DNA from: Actinomycetes bacterium
GTDB taxonomy: Bacteria; Actinomycetota; Actinomycetes; Propionibacteriales; Nocardioidaceae
Assembly: GCA_023460975.1 (NCBI GenBank)
Contig: JAEWOG010000067.1
Coordinates: 1-64,000 of the forward strand
DNA length: 64,000 nt
Direction of reading: 5' to 3'
Shown: positions 8,285-16,545 of the stretch, one piece after another
Numbering within the stretch: the first letter of the stretch is position 1
Layout: each line of letters starts with the position of its first letter
Position numbers and translations under genes: made by a program
The notes under the pieces: generated by a model
The model's input: only the letters and a program-made list of their open reading frames with translations
Told to the model about the DNA's origin: nothing
Databases searched by the model: none

Positions 8285-8319
8285 GAGGCCCAGCGTACGG
8301 CTGCTGATTGGATGACGAG

Positions 8320-9822
8320 GTGACCCCTCTTCCCCGTGTCGCTGTGTGCGGCATCAGCCTCGAGGCCTCGACGTACTCACCCGCGCGGACCACCGCCCAG
8401 ATGCTGTCGCCCCTGCGCGGGGCGGAGGTGCTGGAGGCGTGGGACTTCCTCGTCCGTGGCCCGGTGTCGCAGGCAGCGGAGTGGGTCGGCATCCTCCAGG
8501 CGCGCAACATCGCCGGCGGACCGATCCCCACCGAAGACCACGCCGCGCTGAAGGCCGAGATCCTCGCCGGCCTGCGCGATCAGGGGCCGTGGGACGGCGT
8601 CCTGCTGGACATCCACGGCGCCGCCTCGGCGGTCGGCATGGACGACATGGAAGGCGACCTCGCCGCGGCCGTAGGCGAGGTCGTGGGGCCCGATGCCCTG
8701 ATCAGCAGCGGGATGGACCTGCACGGCAACGTCTCGCGCCTGCTGGTGGAGACCCTCGACCTGCTGACCACCTACCGCACGGCCCCGCACATCGACTGGT
8801 ACGAGACCAAGGAACGCGCGGCGCGCCACCTCGTCGAACGACTCTCGCTCCCGTCGGGCGCTCGCCGGCCGGCCAAGGCGTGGGTGCCGGTGCCGATCCT
8901 GTTGCCGGGGGAGATGACCAGTACGCGGCTCGAACCCGCGGCCTCGCTGTACGAGCGCGTGCCGCAGATCGAGTCGCTCGACGGCGTGCTCGACGCGGGG
9001 ATCTGGATCGGCTACCCGTGGGCGGACGAGCCGCGCAACAGTTGCGTTGTCGTGGTGACCGGCGACGACGCGCCCCTGGCGCTGGCCGAGGCGACCGGGC
9101 TGGCTGAGGAGATCTGGGAGCGTCGCGAGGAGTTCACCTTCGTCGCCCCGGTCGCCGACTTCGGCGAAGCGCTCGAACGGGCCGTGGCCAGCGATGCCAG
9201 GCCGTACTTCATCTCCGACTCGGGAGACAACCCGACGGCGGGCGGGGCCGGCGACGTCACGTGGACCGTACGGGAGCTGCTCGCCAGCACGACGCTGGCG
9301 GCAGGCGGACTGCGGGCGATCTATGCCTCGATCCCGGACGCCGACGCGGTGGCCGCGTGCGTGCGAGCGGGGGTCGGGGCTGAGGTGGACCTGTGGGCCG
9401 GCGCGAGGGTCGATGACCGCCACGCCCCCGCGGCGCGGATCGCGGGGCGGGTGTCGTCCATCACCGAGTCGACCGAGGAGCGGGGCGGGGCCAACACCGA
9501 GGTGGTGGTGGCCACCGAACATGTCGACGTGATCCTGACGCGGGTACGCCGGCCGTACCACACGGAGGCGGACTTCACCCGCCTCGGTCTGGACCCCCGC
9601 AGCGCCGACCTGGTCGTGGTCAAGATCGGCTACCTGGAGCCCGAGCTCTTCGCCATGGCCGCCGACTGGGTCATGGCGCTCACGCCCGGCGGGGTGGACC
9701 AGGATCTGCTCCGGCTCGGGCACCGGAGGGTGCGCAGGCCGATGTTCCCGCTGGACGCCGACGTGTCATCGGTCGATGTGCGTGCCTCGGCCGTCCTGCT
9801 CCCGGGCGACACGGACTCCTGA
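8320..9822 (+). CDS. M81 family metallopeptidase (MlrC-like)
   Basis: This protein of about 500 aa belongs to the DUF1485/MlrC (microcystinase C) family: 'RVAVCGISLEASTYSP' at the N-terminus, the metal-site segments 'LLDIHGAASAVGMDDMEGD' and 'SSGMDLHGNVS', 'TYRTAPHIDWYETKERA', and 'ISDSGDNPTAGGAGDVT' in the second half. Family members are zinc-dependent amidases or peptidases; the true substrate is unknown. Start choice is uncertain: GTG 8320 fits the conserved beginning, TTG 8308 is in frame upstream, and neither has a convincing ribosome site. Confidence 0.85.
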   Translation: MTPLPRVAVCGISLEASTYSPARTTAQMLSPLRGAEVLEAWDFLVRGPVSQAAEWVGILQARNIAGGPIPTEDHAALKAEILAGLRDQGPWDGVLLDIHGAASAVGMDDMEGDLAAAVGEVVGPDALISSGMDLHGNVSRLLVETLDLLTTYRTAPHIDWYETKERAARHLVERLSLPSGARRPAKAWVPVPILLPGEMTSTRLEPAASLYERVPQIESLDGVLDAGIWIGYPWADEPRNSCVVVVTGDDAPLALAEATGLAEEIWERREEFTFVAPVADFGEALERAVASDARPYFISDSGDNPTAGGAGDVTWTVRELLASTTLAAGGLRAIYASIPDADAVAACVRAGVGAEVDLWAGARVDDRHAPAARIAGRVSSITESTEERGGANTEVVVATEHVDVILTRVRRPYHTEADFTRLGLDPRSADLVVVKIGYLEPELFAMAADWVMALTPGGVDQDLLRLGHRRVRRPMFPLDADVSSVDVRASAVLLPGDTDS

Positions 9823-9830
9823 GCCGGCCG

Positions 9831-9885
9831 CCGCTGGGTGAGCCTGTCGAAACCCGACCGCCGCTGGTTGAGCCTGTCGAAACCC
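9831..9885. repeat. REP-like intergenic repeat, two copies, 30-bp period
   Basis: CCGCTGG(G/T)TGAGCCTGTCGA followed by AAACCC occurs at 9831-9855 and 9861-9885. It is the reverse complement of the word GGTTTCGACAGGCTCAACC plus AGCGG found at three other sites in the window. Confidence 0.8.
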
Positions 9886-9921
9886 GGGTGGTTCGGCTCG
9901 TCGGGCTGGCGGCGGGGGAGG

Positions 9922-10521
9922 TCAGCTGGCGATGAGGCCGATGCCCAGCCCGCCCATGATGACCGCGATGGCCGAGTCGAGGACGCGCCATGCCTTGGGG
10001 CGGGCGAACAGCCCGCGGAGCAGCCGCGCGCCGTAGCCCAGGCCGAAGAACCAGCCCGTGCTCGCAATCAGGGTGCCGGCGAGGAAGTAGAGGCGCTGGT
10101 CGCCGAACGAGTTCGCGACCGTGCCGAGCATGAGGACGGCGTCGAGGTAGAAGTGCGGGTTGAGCCAGGTGAGGGCCAACGTCAGGAGCACGGCCTTGCC
10201 CCAGGTCATCTGGGCGCCCTGCTCGGCGTCCATCGCGGTGGGGCGCCAGGCGCGCAGGGCAGCGTGGATGCCGAAGGCGATGAGGTAGATGCCGCCGACG
10301 ACCTGGGCGATCGGCAGCACGCCCGGCCAGCGCTCGATGACGACCCCGAGGCCGAGCACGCCGGCCGTGATCGCAACGACGTCCGAGATCAGGCAGGTGA
10401 GCACGATCGGCAGCACCTGTTCGCCGCGGATGCCCTGTCGCAGGAGGAAGGCGTTCTGGGCGCCGATGGCGACGATGAGGGCGAGTCCGGTGAGAAGACC
10501 CGTGAGGACGACGTTGAACAT
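9922..10521 (-). CDS. lysE: LysE/ArgO family amino-acid exporter
   Basis: This 199-aa inner-membrane protein has the six-helix LysE/ArgO layout: 'GLALIVAIGAQNAFLLRQGI' at the N-terminus, 'LTCLISDVVAITAGVLGLGV', and 'LTLALTWLNPHFYLDAVLML', containing the family's NP motif. It should export basic amino acids (lysine/arginine). It is divergent from an ArgP/LysG regulator across 71 bases, the classic lysE-lysG arrangement, so expression is likely induced by cytoplasmic lysine or arginine. Confidence 0.92.
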   Translation of the reverse strand: MFNVVLTGLLTGLALIVAIGAQNAFLLRQGIRGEQVLPIVLTCLISDVVAITAGVLGLGVVIERWPGVLPIAQVVGGIYLIAFGIHAALRAWRPTAMDAEQGAQMTWGKAVLLTLALTWLNPHFYLDAVLMLGTVANSFGDQRLYFLAGTLIASTGWFFGLGYGARLLRGLFARPKAWRVLDSAIAVIMGGLGIGLIAS

Positions 10522-10578
10522 GCCTTCACGCTAGGCGGCTCGCGTACGTAACTCCAGCGCATGATCTGAAGGAATCAT

Positions 10579-10584
10579 TAGAAT
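10579..10584 (+). promoter_or_regulatory. -10 element of the argP/lysG gene, leaderless
   Basis: TAGAAT (10579-10584) lies 8 bases before the ATG at 10593. A transcript from it would begin at or within a base or two of the start codon, so the mRNA would be leaderless, which is common in actinobacteria. No clear -35 box or ribosome site is present. Confidence 0.5.
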
Positions 10585-10592
10585 GTCTAACT

Positions 10593-11495
10593 ATGAAAGA
10601 TGTCACTCAGATCGATCCCGTGGCGTTGCGCACACTGGCCACGGCGGTGCGCCTGGGCACCTTCGAGGCGACCGCTCGCGAGCTGCACGTGACCCCGTCC
10701 GCAGTGAGCCAGCGGATCAAGGCACTGGAGACCCGGGTGGGTCGCGTACTGCTGCACCGGGTCAAGCCCCTGGAGCCCACCGAGGCCGGCCACGTCCTCG
10801 TACGACTCGCGCGCCAGACCGAGCTGCTCGAGTCGGAGGCGGTCGCGGCGCTGCTCGAGGAGGGGGACGAGGCCACCTACAGTTCGGTGCCGATCGCGGT
10901 CAACGCGGATGCACTGTTCCGCTGGTTCGTGGAGGCGCTGGCCCAGGTGCAGGCCCGGCACCGCGTGACGTTCGAGGTCGTGCGCGACGACCAGAGCCGC
11001 ACCGCAGAGTTGCTGCGGACCGGCGAGGTGATGGCGGCGATCACCTCGGAACCCCAGCCGGTCCCCGGATGTCGGGTCGTACGGCTGGGGACGCTGCGCT
11101 ACCGGGCGGTCGCCACGCGTGAGTTCTTCGAGACCCACTTCGCGGGCGGCGTCAACGCGACGAGTCTGGCGGCAGCCCCGGTGATCGCCTTCGACCGCCA
11201 CGACACGCTCCAGCACGACTTCATCCGGCGCATCACGCGTCGCCACCTCGCGCCGCCGGCGACCTACCTGCCCTCGGTGCGCGAGTTCGACCACGGGGTG
11301 CGTCTCGGCATGGGCTGGGGACTGATCCTCGGCCGCGACGGCGAGCGTGATGTCGCCGAGGGCACGCTGATCGAGCTCGTGCCCGGCCGCAAGATCGAGG
11401 TGCCCCTGTTCTGGCAACACTGGAAGCTGGGCTCGAGCGTCGTCGACGAGCTCACCGACGCCATCGTCGCCGCTGCTCGGGATCGCCTGCGCTGA
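10593..11495 (+). CDS. lysG: LysR family regulator ArgP/LysG
   Basis: This 300-aa regulator has an N-terminal LysR HTH ('LRTLATAVRLGTFEATAREL', 'HVTPSAVSQRIKALETRVGR') and an effector domain of the ArgP/IciA subgroup, ending in 'KIEVPLFWQHWKLGSSVVDE', a recognisable ArgP tail. It should activate the divergent lysE gene when lysine or arginine accumulates. The ATG at 10593 has no Shine-Dalgarno but follows a TAGAAT box at leaderless distance. Confidence 0.92.
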   Translation: MKDVTQIDPVALRTLATAVRLGTFEATARELHVTPSAVSQRIKALETRVGRVLLHRVKPLEPTEAGHVLVRLARQTELLESEAVAALLEEGDEATYSSVPIAVNADALFRWFVEALAQVQARHRVTFEVVRDDQSRTAELLRTGEVMAAITSEPQPVPGCRVVRLGTLRYRAVATREFFETHFAGGVNATSLAAAPVIAFDRHDTLQHDFIRRITRRHLAPPATYLPSVREFDHGVRLGMGWGLILGRDGERDVAEGTLIELVPGRKIEVPLFWQHWKLGSSVVDELTDAIVAAARDRLR

Positions 11496-11572
11496 GGTGT
11501 CGGGGTTCCTCGGGCCGCGTGTGTGTGCGGGGGTCTCAGGAGCCCCAGGCGTCGCAGGTTCCCCAGGCGTCG

Positions 11573-11638
11573 CAGGTTCCCCCGCATCTGCGGGGGAACC
11601 TGAACTTCGAGGGGCGTGCACACCCCCAGAAGTTCAGG
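11573..11638. terminator. two stacked hairpins between convergent genes
   Basis: Hairpin 1 pairs 11573-11586 (CAGGTTCCCCCGCA) with 11589-11602, a 14-bp perfect stem with a 2-nt centre. Hairpin 2 pairs CCTGAACTTC (11599-11608) with GAAGTTCAGG (11629-11638). They share the CCTG at 11599-11602, so both cannot fully form at once. The position between lysG and the transporter operon suggests a bidirectional terminator. Confidence 0.6.
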
Positions 11639-11663
11639 GAAACCACACGAAGTCCGTACGACT

Positions 11664-11712
11664 GCGCCCGAGCCGTACGCGCCCGACGCGCCCGAGCCGT
11701 ACGCGCCCGACC
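11664..11712. repeat. 24-bp tandem repeat
   Basis: Two near-perfect copies of a 24-bp unit, GCGCCCGAGCCGTACGCGCC plus CGAC, lie back to back, followed by a degenerate third copy to about 11740. A separate 19-bp direct duplication around CAGGCGTCGCAGGTTCC lies at about 11546-11580. No gene is visible between 11496 and 11738. Confidence 0.7.
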
Positions 11713-11738
11713 CGCGCGAGCCCGACCAGTACGCGCCC

Positions 11739-12500
11739 TCAGAGCACCTTGGACAGGAAGGCTTTCGTACGCTCGTGCTGAGGATCCGAGAGGACCTGCG
11801 CGGGGTCGCCCTCCTCCACGATCACGCCGCCGTCCATGAAGACGAGCTTGTCGCCCACCTCGCGGGCGAAGCCCATCTCGTGGGTCACGACCATCATGGT
11901 CATCCCCTCGGCCGCGAGCGTCTTCATGACCTCGAGGACGTCGCCCACGAGCTCGGGGTCGAGAGCGGACGTGGGCTCGTCGAAGAGCATCATGTCGGGG
12001 TTCATCGACAGTGAGCGTGCGATGGCGACGCGCTGCTGCTGACCGCCGGACAGATGGGCCGGGTACGCCTTCTCCTTCTCGGCCAGCCCGACCTTCTCGA
12101 GGTTGGCCCGGGCCACCTCGACGGCTTCTGCCTTGCTGCGGCGCAGCACCTTGCGCTGGGCCACGGTGAGGTTGTCCAGCACGCTCATGTGCGGGAACAG
12201 GTTGAACTGCTGGAAGACCATGCCGATGCGGGCTCGTACGGCGTCGAGGTCAACCTCGGGATCGCAGATGTCGATGCCCTCGACGAGGATCTGGCCCGAG
12301 TCCGGCTCCTCAAGCCGATTCACGCAGCGCAGGAGCGTCGACTTGCCGGATCCGGAGGGGCCGATGACGCAGACGACCTGGCCGTCGTCGACGGAGAAGT
12401 CGATGCCCTTGAGCACCTCGTTCTTGCCGAACGACTTGTGCAAGTCGCGGACCTGGATGGCCGCCGCGGAGGCGGGGGGAGTCACGGGCTGCTCGCTCAT
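11739..12500 (-). CDS. polar amino-acid ABC transporter ATP-binding protein (GlnQ type)
   Basis: This 253-aa ATPase has Walker A 'GPSGSGKST' (residues 47-55), Q-loop 'MVFQQFNLFPHM', signature 'LSGGQQQR', Walker B 'MMLFDEPTSALD' and the switch His in 'VVTHEMGFAREV'. It energises uptake by the adjacent permease and lipoprotein. The ATG at 12500 overlaps the permease stop by 4 bases. The GlnQ/HisP-like subgroup points to a polar amino acid such as glutamine or glutamate, not resolvable from sequence. Confidence 0.94.
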   Translation of the reverse strand: MSEQPVTPPASAAAIQVRDLHKSFGKNEVLKGIDFSVDDGQVVCVIGPSGSGKSTLLRCVNRLEEPDSGQILVEGIDICDPEVDLDAVRARIGMVFQQFNLFPHMSVLDNLTVAQRKVLRRSKAEAVEVARANLEKVGLAEKEKAYPAHLSGGQQQRVAIARSLSMNPDMMLFDEPTSALDPELVGDVLEVMKTLAAEGMTMMVVTHEMGFAREVGDKLVFMDGGVIVEEGDPAQVLSDPQHERTKAFLSKVL

Positions 12501-13312
12501 CGAGACCTCTGCTGTCGTCGTTCCATCCACGCCACGAGCTGGGTCAGCGGCAGGGTGATGATCAGGTACAGGATCGCGGCCTGGGTGAAGCTGGTGGAGG
12601 TGCCGCCCGTGGGGCCGGAGACTGTCATCGCGTTGGCCATCGTGGCCAGCTCGCGCTGATCGATCATCATGCCGGCCACGAAGAGGAGCGAGGTGTCCTT
12701 GAGAAGGAGGACGAACTCGTTGGTCAGCGGCGGGATCACGATGCGGAACGCCTGCGGCAGCACGACCGTGAACATCGTCCGGGTCGGGCCCATCCCCAGC
12801 GAGCGAGCCGCTTCGGTCTGCCCCTTCGGTACGGCTTGGATGCCGGCCCGGATGGTCTCGGCCATGTAGGCGCCACCCACGAGGATCAGCGCGATCAGAC
12901 CAGCCTGCATCGTGCCGCCGGGCCACTGCCACTGGAAGGCGATCGGTACGCCGAACGCCAGGGTGAGGACGACCACGATGACCGGCAGGCCGCGGAAGAA
13001 CTCCACGACCGCCGTGCCGATCCAGCGGTATGGCCCCAAGGGGGAGATGCGCATGAGCGCCAGGACGACTGCGAGCGCCAAGCCACCCACGAACGCGATC
13101 GCGGTGTACTTGATCGTGTTGTAGGCGCCGATCTTGATCAGCTCGGGCCAGGTGCCCCACTCGCCGGCCCACGGCCGCCCGATGCCGGCTTCGTTGAAGA
13201 AGTTGGCTCGGATCGCCGTCCAGTCGGCGGCAAGGATGAGCAGAACCAGGATCCCCGCCAGTGCCGCGTACAGGCACAGGTGGGAGAGCCGGCGCTTCGT
13301 TGCTCGCTTCAC
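12497..13312 (-). CDS. polar amino-acid ABC transporter permease
   Basis: This 271-aa membrane protein of the HisM/GlnP family carries the EAA-loop 'AARSLGMGPTRTMFTVVLPQ' that docks on the ATPase, preceded by 'VEFFRGLPVIVVVLTLAFGV', the family's conserved helix. An N-terminal extension with one helix precedes 'GAYNTIKYTAIAFVGG'. Only one permease is encoded, so it probably works as a homodimer. It is the middle gene of the binding protein-permease-ATPase operon. Confidence 0.93.
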   Translation of the reverse strand: MKRATKRRLSHLCLYAALAGILVLLILAADWTAIRANFFNEAGIGRPWAGEWGTWPELIKIGAYNTIKYTAIAFVGGLALAVVLALMRISPLGPYRWIGTAVVEFFRGLPVIVVVLTLAFGVPIAFQWQWPGGTMQAGLIALILVGGAYMAETIRAGIQAVPKGQTEAARSLGMGPTRTMFTVVLPQAFRIVIPPLTNEFVLLLKDTSLLFVAGMMIDQRELATMANAMTVSGPTGGTSTSFTQAAILYLIITLPLTQLVAWMERRQQRSR

Positions 13313-13344
13313 GCAGTCAGTCCTGACGTCTCACGCGACCTCGG

Positions 13345-14154
13345 TCACTTGGCGAAGTAGGTGGCGTGCACGGTGTCGTACTCGCCGCTCTCGCGCATCT
13401 CGGCGAGCTGCTCGTTGACCGCGTCCAGCAGTTCGGTGTTGCCCTTCTTGATGGCGAAGCCGTACTGCTCGTTGGTGTCGTAGGTCTCCACGATGGTGAA
13501 GCCACCGCCGGTCTGGTGCAGGGCGTTCACGCCGAGGTCCTGCAGCAGCGCGTCCACGGCACCGGCCTTGAGGGCCTGGAACATCTTGCCGTCGTCCGGG
13601 AAGGCGACGATCTCGGCGCCGGAGGCGTTGTCCGTGGCGTACGTCTGACCGGTCGTCGCGTCCTGGACGCCGACCTTGGCGCCGTCGAGGTCGTCGATCG
13701 AGGCGATGTCGGAGCCGTCCGGCACCAGCAGCGACTGCTCGGAGTCGAAGTACGGGTCGGAGAAGTCGAGGTTGGCCTTGCGCTCGTCGTTGATCGTGAT
13801 CGCGCTGGCGGCCACGTCGCACTGGCTGGCGTTGAGCGCGGCGCCCGACTGGATGGGGGCGAAGGCGGTCGGAACGACCGACAGCTCCAGGCCGAGGCCC
13901 TCGGCGATGTAGGAGATGACGTCGATGTCGAAGCCCGAGAAGCCGGACGGGGCGGAGGCGTCCTCCTGCTCGAAGGGGGCGTACGGCACGTCGGAGCAGA
14001 CCGTGAGCGTGCCTTCGTTGATGGTGGCGACGGTCGCCGCGCCCTCGGGCGCCTTGGAGGCGTCGGGCTTCGACTCGTCGTCGGAGCCACAGGCGGTCAG
14101 GGCGAGGGCCAGGGCAGCAACGCTGAGCCCGGCAGCAAGAGGACGCATATTCAT
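13345..14154 (-). CDS. amino-acid ABC transporter substrate-binding lipoprotein
   Basis: This protein of about 269 aa begins with a lipoprotein signal ending in 'ALALTAC' (lipid Cys at residue 22), then the SBP family 3 fold: 'TLTVCSDVPYAPFEQ', 'GFDIDVISYIAEGLGLELSV', 'ANLDFSDPYFDSEQSLLVPD' and 'GFAIKKGNTELLDAVNEQL'. It captures the substrate outside the membrane for the two downstream genes. Two ATGs (14154 and 14148) are both plausible starts. As first gene of the operon its promoter must lie in the 39 bases before the DUF1697 gene. Confidence 0.93.
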   Translation of the reverse strand: MNMRPLAAGLSVAALALALTACGSDDESKPDASKAPEGAATVATINEGTLTVCSDVPYAPFEQEDASAPSGFSGFDIDVISYIAEGLGLELSVVPTAFAPIQSGAALNASQCDVAASAITINDERKANLDFSDPYFDSEQSLLVPDGSDIASIDDLDGAKVGVQDATTGQTYATDNASGAEIVAFPDDGKMFQALKAGAVDALLQDLGVNALHQTGGGFTIVETYDTNEQYGFAIKKGNTELLDAVNEQLAEMRESGEYDTVHATYFAK

Positions 14155-14193
14155 GCTGAAACCCTAGACGGTGGCATGTGGCACAGTTCACGC

Positions 14194-14742
14194 ATGGCCC
14201 GGTTTCTTGTCTTTCTGCGGGCGATCAACCTCGGCCCCACCCGCAAGTTCCCCAAGGCTGACATCGTCGCGAGCACGGTGGGAGCGGGTTTTGCCGACGT
14301 CGAGACCCACATCGCCTCGGGCAACGTCCGCGTCGACACCGCCATGCGCTCGCGCACCAAGATCGAGACGGCGCTGGAGAAGGCGTACGCCGCCGATCGG
14401 GGGTTCGAGGTGCCCTGCATCGCGTTCTCGGTGGCGGAGTTCCTTGAGATCGCCGCGCAGGCCGAGGAGTTGAACGCGGCCCGGCCCGGCCTGGCGCGGC
14501 ACTACGTGTACCTCCTCAAAGCGGAGCCGTCCCGCGAGGACATCGCCCGCGTGGAAGGGACCTCGGGGGCACTGGGCGAGATGGTCGTACGGGGCCGCGC
14601 CGCGCACGCGCTCCTCCAGCCCGGCTATGCGGACGGCAAGGTCGATCCGCTCAACGCGGCCAAGCTGCTGGGCGTGGCCACGAACCGCAACGTCACCGTG
14701 GTGCGGACTCTGGCACAGAAGTGGTGCGGGCCAGGTTCCTGA
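14194..14742 (+). CDS. DUF1697 domain-containing protein
   Basis: This 182-aa protein has the DUF1697 opening 'ARFLVFLRAINLGPTRKFPK' and 'VETHIASGNVRVDT', with the closing 'LLGVATNRNVTVVRTLA'. The family is common and uncharacterised. The start is ATG 14194. Its last 50 bases overlap the 3' end of the MFS gene on the other strand, so the two transcripts are complementary there. Confidence 0.88.
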   Translation: MARFLVFLRAINLGPTRKFPKADIVASTVGAGFADVETHIASGNVRVDTAMRSRTKIETALEKAYAADRGFEVPCIAFSVAEFLEIAAQAEELNAARPGLARHYVYLLKAEPSREDIARVEGTSGALGEMVVRGRAAHALLQPGYADGKVDPLNAAKLLGVATNRNVTVVRTLAQKWCGPGS

Positions 14743-15931
14743 CTGACGGCACGGAGAGGGTCGCGAGAGCCACCGCGCTGACCCCCAGCCCCGCGGCCAG
14801 GATCACCCGGTCGATGCCGAAGAGATCCGCCAGAGGACCCGCCGCCAGTTGGCCGAGGGGGATCGCGGCGAACGAGCCGAGTGCGTCGTACGAGAAGGCC
14901 CGCGAAAGCATGTCGGGCGGCACGTGCTCCTGGAGGGCGAGGTTCCACCCGAGCCCGAACACCTCGATGCCCACCCCGGCCACGAACGCCGCGACCAGCA
15001 CGACGGGCAGATCGGGGTGGAGGCCCAGCACGATCAGGGGAAGGCCGTAGATGGCCGTCCCGAGCATTCCCCACAGCAGCGGCCGCTCCAGCCGCACGCG
15101 GAGCAGCACGACGCCGGTGACCAGGAGGCCGACCGCCTCGGCGGAGAGGATCAGGCCCCAGCCCGATTCGCCGATCGACGTCGCCTTGGCGAGCACCGGG
15201 CCCAGGGTGAAGAAGCCGCCCTGGTGCAGCGCGCAGATGGCGCAGAAGGCGAGCACCACCGACCACAGCCACGTCGTCGAGCGGACGTAGGACCATCCCT
15301 CGCGCAGGTCACTCAGCATCGAGGCGCCCGCCGTGCGGCGGGCGGCCGGCAGGCGTACCCCGAACAGCAGGAGCGCGGAGAGCAGGTACGTCGCCCCGTT
15401 GATGCCGATCGCCCATCCTGCGCCCACGCCGACCACGAGGAGCCCGCCCGCGGTCGGGCCGAGGATGGTCAGGCCGCTGCGCAGCATCGACATGAGGGCG
15501 TTGGCTGGCTGCAGTTGTTCGCGCGGGACCAGGTCGGGCAGGACGCTGGCCAGGGCGGGGAAGCTGATCGCCGCGGCGGTGCCGTTGATGGCGGTGAGCA
15601 CGGCGATCTGCCACAGCTGCGCGTGACCCGACACCACCAGCGCGGCGATGAGCAGGTTGGTGGCGCCCGCGGCGACGTTGCAGACCTGGATCACCCTGGT
15701 CCGGCCGAACCGGTCTGCGATCACGCCGCCGGCGAGCATGAACACCACGAGGGGGACGCTGTGCGCGGCGAGCACGGTGCCGAGCGCGGTGGGGGAGTCG
15801 GTCACGTGGAGGACCGCGAAAGCGAGCGCGATCGACCCCATCGTGGAGCCGAGCAGGTTGACGAGTCGGGAGGCGGCGTACGCCCGAAAGTTTGCCTCGG
15901 CCAGCGGCGCCATGGCCGCGCGCCAGGTCAC
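14693..15931 (-). CDS. MFS transporter (drug/solute exporter type)
   Basis: This 412-aa protein has about 12 hydrophobic helices and the MFS motif A 'GGVIADRFGRTRVIQVCN' after the second helix. The start 'ANFRAYAASRLVNLLGSTM' is typical of MFS_3/enterobactin-exporter-like proteins. The substrate is unknown. Its ATG overlaps the ArsR-type regulator stop by 4 bases, so the two form an operon, suggesting the pump is induced when the repressor releases DNA. Confidence 0.88.
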   Translation of the reverse strand: MTWRAAMAPLAEANFRAYAASRLVNLLGSTMGSIALAFAVLHVTDSPTALGTVLAAHSVPLVVFMLAGGVIADRFGRTRVIQVCNVAAGATNLLIAALVVSGHAQLWQIAVLTAINGTAAAISFPALASVLPDLVPREQLQPANALMSMLRSGLTILGPTAGGLLVVGVGAGWAIGINGATYLLSALLLFGVRLPAARRTAGASMLSDLREGWSYVRSTTWLWSVVLAFCAICALHQGGFFTLGPVLAKATSIGESGWGLILSAEAVGLLVTGVVLLRVRLERPLLWGMLGTAIYGLPLIVLGLHPDLPVVLVAAFVAGVGIEVFGLGWNLALQEHVPPDMLSRAFSYDALGSFAAIPLGQLAAGPLADLFGIDRVILAAGLGVSAVALATLSVPSVRNLARTTSVPESAPR

Positions 15932-16488
15932 TGGCGTGCCTGTGGACTGGAGTCCATGTCGAAGAGGGCGACCGTGAGGCTGACCTGCTGGGTGCCCTCC
16001 GTACGGGGCCGGTGGTTGCCGCCGTGGAGCAGCCCGGAGGCCTCAGTGAGCAGTTCCAGGGCGCGTGCGCGCACGGAGGCGCTGACCCAGAACTCCCCGT
16101 CCGCCGAATACATGCGAGACGTCTCGGGGCGATGCGCGGCGCGGCGCAGGAGTTCGTCGGCGAGGCTGCGGACGTACGAGGCCCGGTCGTCGGGCGTGGC
16201 GCCGACGCTGGAGACGCTGGCCTCCCACGGGTGGGTGTAGAGCTTGGCGACGCCGCCGCGGATCTGGGTCTCGCCCGCCTCGATGACCAGGCCGGCCTTG
16301 GCCAGGTAGCGAAGGTGGTACGACGCGTTGGCCGTCGTGATGTCGAGCTCGCGGGCGAGGTCGGAGGCGCTCATCTCGACGTTGGTCAGGATGCTGAGCA
16401 TCCGGATCCGGACGGGATGGGCGGTCGCGCGGAGCGCGTTGACGGCGCCCTGGTCGGGGTCAGCGGGTACGGCCAAGAGACTCTCCAA
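15928..16488 (-). CDS. ArsR family winged-helix regulator
   Basis: This protein of about 186 aa has an ArsR-type HTH: 'ALRATAHPVRIRMLSILTNV', 'MSASDLARELDITTANASYH', 'LRYLAKAGLVIEAGE'. No Cys metal site is visible, so the signal is probably organic. In-frame TGA is six bases before TTG 16488, so the start is TTG 16488 or TTG 16476. A 22-bp inverted repeat covers TTG 16488, strongly suggesting autorepression of this regulator-MFS operon. Confidence 0.86.
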   Translation of the reverse strand: MESLLAVPADPDQGAVNALRATAHPVRIRMLSILTNVEMSASDLARELDITTANASYHLRYLAKAGLVIEAGETQIRGGVAKLYTHPWEASVSSVGATPDDRASYVRSLADELLRRAAHRPETSRMYSADGEFWVSASVRARALELLTEASGLLHGGNHRPRTEGTQQVSLTVALFDMDSSPQARQ

Positions 16489-16530
16489 TGTTCATTGGAG
16501 AGTTTGCGTCCTCGTGCTCCTCACTGTCAA
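16481..16530 (-). promoter_or_regulatory. promoter with perfect operator over the arsR start codon
   Basis: On the minus strand TTGACA (16530-16525) is followed after 18 bases by CAAACT (16506-16501). Immediately downstream CTCTCCAATG (16481-16490) and CATTGGAGAG (16493-16502) form a perfect inverted repeat about a 2-base centre. It spans the predicted transcription start and the TTG start codon, so a bound repressor would block initiation. Confidence 0.65.
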
Positions 16531-16545
16531 ACAGATGTTGGAGGC

